This document shows positions 24,405 to 31,178 of a DNA stretch of 59,246 nt, in pieces; the stretch's first letter is position 1; every line of letters starts with the position of its first letter. The DNA comes from Planctomycetota bacterium. GTDB taxonomy: Bacteria > Planctomycetota > E44-bin39. The stretch covers positions 1-59,246 of the forward strand of contig SOJX01000086.1 of NCBI GenBank assembly GCA_004376375.1. The letters are read 5' to 3'. The notes below the pieces were generated by a model. That model was not told the origin of the DNA, did no database searches, and saw only the letters and a program-made list of their open reading frames with translations. The translations under genes were made by a program, and so were the position numbers.

Positions 24405-25100
24405 ATGAAAACGATACTCGTCGTAGACGACAACCGTGAGATTCTCGATGTTGTAGAGTATGCCTTGAGAAAAGAGGGATTCGAGGTCATAAGGGCGGAG
24501 GATGGCAAAACCGCACTCAACCTCGCGGTTTCTCGGAACCCGAACCTTATTGTATTGGACATCACAATGCCGGGGATGGACGGCCGCGAAGTACTCAGGA
24601 TCCTGAGAATGACTTCGCAGGTGCCCGTCATATTTCTGACCGCGCGGAACGACGAGGTTGACCAGGTTCTCGGTCTCGAGCTCGGCGCCAACGATTACGT
24701 CATCAAGCCGTTCAGCCACCGGGTGCTTGTCGCGCGGGTAAAGGCAGTGCTCCGGCAGGTGGGTTCGGCGAGCCTGGGCGCACCGAAGGGCGACCTTATC
24801 GTCTTCGGGCCTTTCATGCTCGACCGCGCAAAGTTCCGGCTTCTTTACAATGAAGAAAAAGTCATATTTTCCAAGGCGGAGTTCAAGATTGTAGAGACGC
24901 TTCTGCGACAGCCCGGCCGGGTCTTCAGCCGCAACCAGCTGCTCGACGCGGCGCTCGGCTTTGATTCGGTCTCGACCGACAGGACCATCGACACACATAT
25001 GAAGCGCATCCGCCAGAAGATGAAAGCCGTCGACCCGGACTTCAATTATTTTGAAACCGTGCGCGGCGTCGGCTACCGCGTAAAAGAGAACGCCGCCTGA
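24405..25100 (+). CDS. OmpR/PhoB-type response regulator
   Basis: In this 231-residue two-domain regulator the receiver domain has the acidic pair D8-D9 in LVVDDNRE, the phospho-acceptor D52 in IVLDITMPGMDG, the switch Thr in FLTARND and the conserved Lys in YVIKPF. The C-terminal winged helix shows FSKAEFKIVETLLRQPGRVFSR and the RTIDTHMKRIRQKM recognition region. It is probably phosphorylated by the histidine kinase encoded 92 nt downstream. An in-frame GTG at 24396 is possible, but ATG 24405 matches family N-termini. The target genes are unknown. Confidence 0.95.
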   Translation: MKTILVVDDNREILDVVEYALRKEGFEVIRAEDGKTALNLAVSRNPNLIVLDITMPGMDGREVLRILRMTSQVPVIFLTARNDEVDQVLGLELGANDYVIKPFSHRVLVARVKAVLRQVGSASLGAPKGDLIVFGPFMLDRAKFRLLYNEEKVIFSKAEFKIVETLLRQPGRVFSRNQLLDAALGFDSVSTDRTIDTHMKRIRQKMKAVDPDFNYFETVRGVGYRVKENAA

Positions 25101-25103
25101 TGA

Positions 25104-25129
25104 TGTAGGGGCGCAGCGCTGCTGCGCCC
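25104..25129. repeat. Decayed TGTAGGGGC palindrome
   Basis: TGTAGGGGCGCAGC is followed by a GCTGCTGCGCCC arm, but the right GCCCCTACA end is missing. It starts 4 nt after the response regulator stop and lies in the gap before the histidine kinase gene. Confidence 0.85.
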
Positions 25130-25192
25130 GTTTCGCTCTGACAGTGAGCGCCTTCCCCCCGGTGAAAACTGTTCAGGAGCCGTGATAAGCGC

Positions 25193-26653
25193 ATGCGAGG
25201 CATCCGAACGCAGCTCATGCTGTCCCACCTCATGGCGGCCCTCGGGCCGTTTGTGATACTCGCTTTCTGCGCGGTTTATTTTATCGAAGATTCCTACCTC
25301 GCCGGCCTGGAAAAAGAGCAAGTCGCCCAGGCCAGAATAATCACGAGCATTTACCTGGACGCGCTCGGCAACGGCCGCGATATGCCTGAGACGGAGCGCC
25401 TCAACCTCGCCCGCGACCTTCGGCGTATTTCCCGGGTTGTCGGCACCTCCGTCGTCCTGCTTTCACGGGACGGGACCGTGCTTGCCGGCGACGCGCCCGC
25501 GGATTTCGCCACGCGGCCCGAGGTGAAGGCCGCGCGCTCGGGAAAGTATTCGCGAACGCTCGAATTCGACCGCGATACCAAGACCCAGTATCTCGCGGCC
25601 GCGCTCCCGATTCTGAAAAACGACGAGCTTGTCGGGATCATAGCCATCCGCGGCTCGACCAAACGAGTCGCCGCCGAGGTCGGGAGCCTTACGAGCCGGC
25701 TTATCATAACGGCCCTGGTCACTATCGCCTTTTGCGTCTTCATCGCGTTTCTGTTTTCGCGTTCTCTGTCCAAGCCGGTCCGCGCGCTCGAAAACGCCTG
25801 CGCCCGGATCGCCCGCGGCGAGCGGCGACTTACCATAAAAGGGCCCTGGGGCGCTGCGGAAATCAAGTCCCTTGCCGCAAGCTTCAACGACATGTTCCTG
25901 AAGCTCGAAGCGAAGATGCAGTATATCGGCGATTTCGTGCAGAACCTTTCCCACGAGCTGAAGTCGCCCATAACTTCCATCAGGGGCGCAAGCGACGTCC
26001 TCGCCGACGGCGCACTGAACGACCCGGAAGATGCGAAACTGTTCGTCGACAATATCAGCCGCGAGACCGAGCGGCTGCAGAACCTCGTGTTTGATATTCT
26101 CGACCTCGGACGGCTGGAGAACGATGCGCTCGTGATGAAGCTCGAGCGGATCGAGTTTCCGTTAATCGTGGAAAATGCATACGCGGGCGTTAAAGGCCGG
26201 TTGCTTGGCCGGAAAGTTGACGTTGACATCGAATATGACGAAGTGCCGCTCGAGGTGAAAGTCAACGTGCAGTGGTTCGAGCGCGTTGTGAAAAACCTGC
26301 TGACGAATGCGATCAAGCACACGCCCGACGGCGGCAGCATCGAAGTAAAAGTCAGGCACGAAGGCGAATTCCTTCGCACGACAGTTGCTGATACCGGTTG
26401 CGGAATCCCTCGCGAAGACCTGCCCCGGATTTTCGACCGTTTCTACGCAAGGGAGCAGGGCGACAAGAGCGCGCCCAAGGGGACCGGCCTCGGCCTCGCG
26501 ATTGCAAAAAATATCGTAGAATTGCACAGGGGAAAAATCAAAGCCGAGAACCGCGTCGAAGGGGGCGCGGTTTTCTCATTCACGCTGCCGCTCGCGCCGC
26601 CGCTGCCCGACGCGTCCACACCGCCGCCGAACAAACCCCGCCCGGCTGCGTAA
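25193..26653 (+). CDS. Sensor histidine kinase with HAMP domain
   Basis: This 486-residue membrane kinase has TM1 at about 11-30, an outside sensor domain of about 135 residues and TM2 at about 169-188. HAMP follows (SKPVRALENACARIARGERR), then the H-box with H254 in NLSHELKSPITSIRGA. The ATPase domain shows the N-box VVKNLLTNAIKHTPDGG, G1 DTGCGIP, F-box IFDRFY and G2 GTGLGLAIAK. The last 25 residues are Pro/Ala-rich. It pairs with the upstream OmpR-type regulator. AGGAG at 25175-25179 is 13 nt from the ATG, longer than ideal. Confidence 0.95.
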   Translation: MRGIRTQLMLSHLMAALGPFVILAFCAVYFIEDSYLAGLEKEQVAQARIITSIYLDALGNGRDMPETERLNLARDLRRISRVVGTSVVLLSRDGTVLAGDAPADFATRPEVKAARSGKYSRTLEFDRDTKTQYLAAALPILKNDELVGIIAIRGSTKRVAAEVGSLTSRLIITALVTIAFCVFIAFLFSRSLSKPVRALENACARIARGERRLTIKGPWGAAEIKSLAASFNDMFLKLEAKMQYIGDFVQNLSHELKSPITSIRGASDVLADGALNDPEDAKLFVDNISRETERLQNLVFDILDLGRLENDALVMKLERIEFPLIVENAYAGVKGRLLGRKVDVDIEYDEVPLEVKVNVQWFERVVKNLLTNAIKHTPDGGSIEVKVRHEGEFLRTTVADTGCGIPREDLPRIFDRFYAREQGDKSAPKGTGLGLAIAKNIVELHRGKIKAENRVEGGAVFSFTLPLAPPLPDASTPPPNKPRPAA

Positions 26654-26654
26654 A

Positions 26655-26807
26655 CAGCGTCGAACGTCAAACGTCGAACGTCAATAAACCGAAGGGCGGA
26701 CATTCCTGTCCGCCCATTTAGCGGCGCAGCTTGCTGCGCGTTAATAAAAAATACAACACCGCGCAAGCGCGGCCGCTAACATATCACATATCACCTATCA
26801 CTTATCA
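26655..26807. repeat. ACGTCGAA words, two GC palindromes and GTGATAA words
   Basis: 7-bp GCGTCGAA/ACGTCAA words (26656-26683) are followed by a GC palindrome with a GCGGCGCAGC/GCTGCGCG core (26716-26742), then CCGCGCAAGCGCGG (26760 region). A TATCACA word array (26779-26807) follows; on the minus strand it codes the last residues and stop of the large anti-sigma gene. The palindrome at 26716-26742 has an exact 27-bp inverted copy at 29910-29936. Confidence 0.9.
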
Positions 26808-29800
26808 CTCGTCTTGTTTCTTGTTACCTTGATTTCCGTCGATATCGCGCTGAGTTTGCCGTCGGGGCTGATGCCGTCGGCGTGGAAGACCCATGTGCCG
26901 GCGTGGTTCGGGACGTCGAACTCGGCGGTCGCCTGCCCGTTCTCGTCCGTGACCAGCATCGGGTTCCAGTAAAGCGACTCGCCCTGGAACGTGTGTATAG
27001 GGCTAACCGCGATCGTCGGCGGCTGGGGGGGTATCGTCTTGACCGGGAGCAGCGCGACTGCGAGGATTATCGCGGTCGCAACCGCGGGGCCGAGTATGCC
27101 TGCGGCGCGCAGCGCGAAACTGCGCCCCGACGTCTTTTGCGGCCGCACCCGGATGACGGCGAGTATGCTGCCGCCGAAAAAGACGAGCGCGGCGGCGATG
27201 AGCGGCAGATAATCCATCCTGAAGGCGAACGCGCCCCGCCACGGAAGGAATATGGCGACAAGCTGGTAAACTCCCAGGAGCGCGCCGGCTTCGAAAAGGA
27301 CCGGGTTGTATGCGCCTTCGCTGTCCGCGCCTCTGCGCAGGATCGCGAGGATGACGGTCGCGGCGAGAATGACGCCGACGGGAACCAGCACGTGCGCGAG
27401 CGCCTGTACGACCGGGTCGCCGCCGCCCGCGGCGTAGCCCCAGCCGAGGTGCCAGGCTAGCGCGCAGGGAATGAATGCGGCAATCGCGATTCCGAGCTGC
27501 CGGGTGAGCGTTATGGCCTGCGCGTCCGAGCCGGTGGCAAGGCGCACGAAGTTCCGAAGGAGCAGCAGCGCGCCGAGCGCGAAGAAAATGCACGCCATCA
27601 GTATGAACCTGAATGGGATGAAACGGTTTGCCATCGACAGAAGCGCCATGCGCCGCTTCTGGGCTTTTACGCTGGCGCTTGATATGTGCTCGAAGACGGG
27701 TGCGGTGATTCTGGTTTCCTGCGACAGCAGCGCGGAAGCCGCGTTTTTATCCGTCGGGAACATGCGGCCCGGCTCGGCGAGGGGTTCCGCCGGGCCCGTG
27801 ATCTGGAAGCGGCCGCCGAAAAGAGCATTCTTGGCCGTACCGGCCCGCCTGACGTATTCGAAAAGGCCGGCATCGGTGGCTTCAGCCGGAACGGCAATAA
27901 CCAGCGGTTTGCCGTTTCTGTCGTATGCGGTTATTATGACGCGGACTTTCCCGCCGGAACCGGCGCTGTAATGTTCCTTTTCCGTTTTGGAAGTGAGGTT
28001 AAGGCCTTTCTGCGGGTATACGTAGATGGCGGATGTCGCGCCTTTATCAATTTTCCCCGTGTTCATCCTGAAGGCGCGGACCCGCAGAAGTCCGCGGACT
28101 CCCGCAGGTATGGAAAGCTCGGCAAACGAATGCCCGGCTTTCGTGTCTTTTACCGAGGGAACGGCCGCGACGACCTGCCCGGCGCGCACGAGGCAGACGT
28201 AAAAATCGTCCCCGGTTCCCGGCGATGTTTCCACTATCGCACGGACCATTTCCCCCTCGCCGTAACTTCCGCGTTCCGTCCGGACTATGAAATCGCGCTG
28301 GAAGCGTTCTAGGTCTGTCTCGACTTTGAACGGGCCGTTATCGATCGAGCCGGTAAAGGTCAGCTTCAAGGTTCCCGCCGGTATGGCGATTACCGCGAGG
28401 CCGGCCCTGTCCGTTTTTATTTTCTCGCCCGTTTCTCTTACGGTAAATTCGAGGTTGACAGCCGGGGTCCCGTCGGGCTTCCTTGCGAGAACATACATGA
28501 TGTTCTTCGCGCCCTTGAGCAGCCCGGGACCGGGAAGGCGCCAGAACGATACGGGAGTTTTCGCAAATGTTATCGGAAACCTTGCAGCCGGGTCTTTGAG
28601 CCCGGGGCCGGCGGTGATTATGATTGTGGCGCCCCTATTTCCCAGGGTAAAAGCCGGAAGCGGCAATGTCCCGCTCGCAGGCACGCGCCTTCCCACGGAT
28701 TTGAAATCGACTCCGTCAACTTCGATTTTCACCGACAGGGAATCGACGGGCTCGCCTTTCAGCGATTGAACGGTTATCAGGGCGTTTACTTTCTCGCCTT
28801 CGGTGTAATAGGGTTTGTCCGTCTTGCAATCGATACGAAGCGTGGGTGCCGGGTCTGGGGATACCGGCATGCGAACGAGAGTCTGCTCGCCGTCGACGTC
28901 GACGGTCAGGTGCACGGAGGAATTATTTCCGCCTTTTAGGGCTTCCGACGGAAACTCGACGTTTGCAACGCCGAACCGCGACGTTTCGGCTTTCATGGTT
29001 TCCGCAAGTGGTTTGTAGCCCTGCCTGTCCTTCGCGTACGGGGCGGAAAGAATGAAGCGAACCGGTTTCTCCGCGACCGGTCTGGACGTCTGGCGGTCAA
29101 GAACGACCGCACGCGTTTTTACCGCGTCGCCCGGTCTGTAGAGCGGTTTGTCAGTCCGTACGAATACGCAGAACGAGCGCCTGAGCATGACAGGCCTTTT
29201 TATCCTTTCAACCGAGCCGTCGGATTTCGTCGCCTCGACGACGAGGCAGTATTTGCCTTCGGGCACGTCCGGAACTTTGCAGGTTCCCGCGGCGCGCCCG
29301 CGGGAATCGGTGACCGTCCGTATCAATGAGATTTTCTTGCCGTCCCGGGTGAGCAGCTCGGCCGCCAGCTCGGCGTTCGCGATGGGTTTGCCGCTTTTCG
29401 TATCGACGAAACGGAACATAAGGCCGATGTTCGCGGCCGGCGTCCACATCGAAGGCGCGGCAACGCTCAGGTTTTCCGGGCTCGGGGCGCCGCCGTGGAT
29501 TACCGCGACGTAAATGGTGAAAAACCCGATAACCAGGACCGCGGCTGCGGCCGTAAGGCGGAATGTCCAGCTTGCGATGCGGCGGCGGACCGGGGGCGGG
29601 ATATTGCGCACGCGCTCCATCACGGCGCGCGTCAGGTCGCGCGCGGGGGCGGCGAGCTTCCAGAGGAAAAACGAGTTCTTCCGCGTCTTCGCGGCCTCGA
29701 GATCCTGTGCGCACGGGTGACACGACTCGCAATGCGTGCGCACCCCGTTCGCCGTTTCCTCGTCGAGCAGCTCATAAACCAGCTTGTCTATGAGCTTTTT

Positions 29801-29818
29801 TACCGATTCGCATTTCAT
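26798..29818 (-). CDS. Membrane anti-sigma factor fused to alpha-2-macroglobulin-type domains
   Basis: Residues 1-45 form a zinc anti-sigma domain: C3, then H29-x3-C33-x2-C36. One helix (about 88-108) leads outside. Residues 115-720 hold beta-sandwich units with four related strands: RTDKPLYRPGDAV (221), KTDKPYYTEGEKV (332), RTERGSYGEGEMV (513) and KTEKEHYSAG (611). The first is the classic MG2 motif of alpha-2-macroglobulins. Six more helices (about 735-925) follow. The C-terminus, again outside by the count of seven helices, resembles the alpha-2-macroglobulin segment after the bait region (ESLYWNPMLVTDENGQATAEFDVP, read as two parts: ESLYWNPM at 947 and LVTDENGQAT at 955). No thioester CGEQ motif or thioester domain is present. 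The cognate ECF sigma gene lies 139 nt upstream. Inference: extracytoplasmic sensing, perhaps of proteolysis. Confidence 0.85.
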   Translation of the reverse strand: MKCESVKKLIDKLVYELLDEETANGVRTHCESCHPCAQDLEAAKTRKNSFFLWKLAAPARDLTRAVMERVRNIPPPVRRRIASWTFRLTAAAAVLVIGFFTIYVAVIHGGAPSPENLSVAAPSMWTPAANIGLMFRFVDTKSGKPIANAELAAELLTRDGKKISLIRTVTDSRGRAAGTCKVPDVPEGKYCLVVEATKSDGSVERIKRPVMLRRSFCVFVRTDKPLYRPGDAVKTRAVVLDRQTSRPVAEKPVRFILSAPYAKDRQGYKPLAETMKAETSRFGVANVEFPSEALKGGNNSSVHLTVDVDGEQTLVRMPVSPDPAPTLRIDCKTDKPYYTEGEKVNALITVQSLKGEPVDSLSVKIEVDGVDFKSVGRRVPASGTLPLPAFTLGNRGATIIITAGPGLKDPAARFPITFAKTPVSFWRLPGPGLLKGAKNIMYVLARKPDGTPAVNLEFTVRETGEKIKTDRAGLAVIAIPAGTLKLTFTGSIDNGPFKVETDLERFQRDFIVRTERGSYGEGEMVRAIVETSPGTGDDFYVCLVRAGQVVAAVPSVKDTKAGHSFAELSIPAGVRGLLRVRAFRMNTGKIDKGATSAIYVYPQKGLNLTSKTEKEHYSAGSGGKVRVIITAYDRNGKPLVIAVPAEATDAGLFEYVRRAGTAKNALFGGRFQITGPAEPLAEPGRMFPTDKNAASALLSQETRITAPVFEHISSASVKAQKRRMALLSMANRFIPFRFILMACIFFALGALLLLRNFVRLATGSDAQAITLTRQLGIAIAAFIPCALAWHLGWGYAAGGGDPVVQALAHVLVPVGVILAATVILAILRRGADSEGAYNPVLFEAGALLGVYQLVAIFLPWRGAFAFRMDYLPLIAAALVFFGGSILAVIRVRPQKTSGRSFALRAAGILGPAVATAIILAVALLPVKTIPPQPPTIAVSPIHTFQGESLYWNPMLVTDENGQATAEFDVPNHAGTWVFHADGISPDGKLSAISTEIKVTRNKTSDK

Positions 29819-29876
29819 GGGGTCATCTTCTCCACAACCGGACAGTCAGACAGCCAGTTTTCGTCGTCGAATATCA

Positions 29877-29975
29877 AACGACTAACGACTAACCACTAAC
29901 CGCTAACCCAACGCGCAGCAAGCTGCGCCGCTAAATATTCATTTCATAATTCATACTTCATAATTCATAATTCTT
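29877..29975. repeat. ACTAACG words, GC palindrome and ATTCATA words
   Basis: The gap between the sigma and anti-sigma genes holds ACTAACGACTAACCA-type words (29877-29908), a GC palindrome (29910-29936) and a TTCATAAT/TTCATACT word array (29937-29975). On the minus strand the last array codes the sigma factor's final residues and stop. The palindrome is the exact 27-bp inverted copy of the one at 26716-26742. Confidence 0.9.
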
Positions 29976-30557
29976 GATGTGCTCGAGTTTTCTTCTAAGC
30001 TCCTTTATCGCGTAATGCATCTGGCTCTTTACGGTGCCGGGCGGTCGCTTCGTGATTTTCGATATCTCCTCGTAGGAGCAGCCGTCGTACTGGTAAAGTA
30101 TGAACACCTCGCGTTGCTTTTCCGTAAGCGACTGGACGGCTTTCTCTATCTCGCGTGCAAGCTCCGAGCCCGCGGCGAGGTCTTCCGGGCTGTGGATGTC
30201 TGCCGGAAGTGTTTCACGAAGCGATGTTTCCTTTTCACCTCCGTAATCCGCCTCGAGCGAAATCTCGCGCGTCCGCCTGCGTCTGATTGCCGTCCTCGCA
30301 AGGTTCAGGGCGATCGTGTAGAGCCACGTCTTGAAATGCCTGTCCAGGTCGAACGACGCGGCCTTTTTATAAACGCGGACGAAAGTTTCCTGGAACAGCT
30401 CCTCCGCGAGCATCGGGTCGCGGACGTACCTCATCAGGAAATGCACAAGCGGACCTTCGTAGCGCCTGACAAGCTCTTCGAACGCGGCGATTTCTCCGTC
30501 CAGGAAGCGTTCTATGAGCCTGGGGTCGCTCTGTTTCGCCACGCCTGTTCCCTTCAC
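29958..30557 (-). CDS. ECF-type RNA polymerase sigma factor
   Basis: This 199-residue sigma-70 family protein has only regions 2 and 4. Region 2 spans about 28-95 (LVRRYEGPLVHFLMRYV, AEELFQETFVRVYKKA, FKTWLYTIALNLARTAIRRR). Region 4 spans about 145-190 (LTEKQREVFILYQYDGCSYEEIS, then a KRPPGTVKSQMHYA helix-turn-helix; each part read separately). It starts with GTG at 30557, overlapping the acpS stop as GTGA. The following gene encodes a zinc-type anti-sigma factor, the usual arrangement for regulated ECF factors, so it is presumably held inactive at the membrane. The C-terminal Asn-Tyr-Glu-Leu and stop come from a repeat word. Confidence 0.93.
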   Translation of the reverse strand: MKGTGVAKQSDPRLIERFLDGEIAAFEELVRRYEGPLVHFLMRYVRDPMLAEELFQETFVRVYKKAASFDLDRHFKTWLYTIALNLARTAIRRRRTREISLEADYGGEKETSLRETLPADIHSPEDLAAGSELAREIEKAVQSLTEKQREVFILYQYDGCSYEEISKITKRPPGTVKSQMHYAIKELRRKLEHIKNYEL

Positions 30558-31000
30558 TTATTTATACTGTTGCCGGTGCCGCCGGGTTCATCGCCGGAGG
30601 CTTTATGTGGCGGGGTTTTGGCGGATATTTCCGCAACGGCCTGGGCGGTGGCGTATTCGGCAGTATGTGAAATGGAGAGGTGTATCCGGGCAATATTGCG
30701 CTTTTCTGCCTCCGCCGCCACCTCGCCGCTGAGGGTGACCGTCGGGCGGCCATGAGGGTCCGTCTGAATCTCTATATCGTGCCACGTCATGGCCCCGATA
30801 AGGCCTGTGCCGAGCGCCTTCAGGACGGCCTCCTTGGCCGCGAAACGTCCGGCGATATGGGGCGCGGGATCGCTGAATTTTTCGCTTTCAGCCTGCTCGG
30901 CTTCCGTGAGCAGGCGGTTGCGCGCACGCTCGCCGTGGCGCTCGAGCATTGAGCGGATGCGTGCAACTTCGATAATGTCTGTTCCGATGCCGTAGATCAT
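30554..31000 (-). CDS. acpS: Holo-[acyl-carrier-protein] synthase
   Basis: AcpS transfers 4'-phosphopantetheine from CoA to acyl carrier protein. The 148-residue protein has the metal-binding Asp in YGIGTDIIEVARI, HIAGRFAAKEAVLKALGTG with the catalytic Glu, and the C-terminal IHLSISHTAEYATA strand. The ATG at 31000 with AGGAAAG upstream is preferred to the longer frame beginning at 31021. The C-terminal 25 residues, rich in Pro and Gly, exceed the usual family length. The stop overlaps the sigma factor start, so the sigma-anti-sigma pair may be transcribed from the acpS promoter. Confidence 0.93.
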   Translation of the reverse strand: MIYGIGTDIIEVARIRSMLERHGERARNRLLTEAEQAESEKFSDPAPHIAGRFAAKEAVLKALGTGLIGAMTWHDIEIQTDPHGRPTVTLSGEVAAEAEKRNIARIHLSISHTAEYATAQAVAEISAKTPPHKASGDEPGGTGNSINK

Positions 31001-31010
31001 AGTACTTTCC

Positions 31011-31048
31011 TGTGGGGGCAAGGCATGCGCGTGTTCTTTGCCCCTACA
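31011..31048. repeat. Decayed TGTAGGGGC-type palindrome
   Basis: TGTGGGGGCAAGGCATGC is followed by a degenerate right arm ending in TTTGCCCCTACA. It lies in the acpS leader, between its promoter and ribosome site, much as the 56260 copy lies in the sucC leader. Confidence 0.85.
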
Positions 31049-31057
31049 ACAGCACAG

Positions 31058-31084
31058 CCTATATCACACACATCTTCTTTTCAA
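31058..31084 (-). promoter_or_regulatory. Possible promoter for acpS-sigma-anti-sigma
   Basis: On the minus strand TTGAAA (31084-31079) and TATAGG (31063-31058) are separated by 15 bp. The match is moderate and the spacing short. Confidence 0.4.
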
Positions 31085-31101
31085 GATTTTTCTCTTTCAT
31101 G

Positions 31102-31130
31102 TTGGATAGACGGCGGACAATTGATATTAT
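31102..31130 (+). promoter_or_regulatory. Sigma-70-type promoter for the UvrD/PcrA-type helicase gene
   Basis: TTGGAT (31102-31107) and TATTAT (31125-31130) are separated by 17 bp. The leader to the ATG at 31179 is about 40 nt. Confidence 0.65.
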
Positions 31131-31178
31131 GATTACCCGGCGATTTATTAGAGATAAAACCTGCTTAAAGCGGATTAA

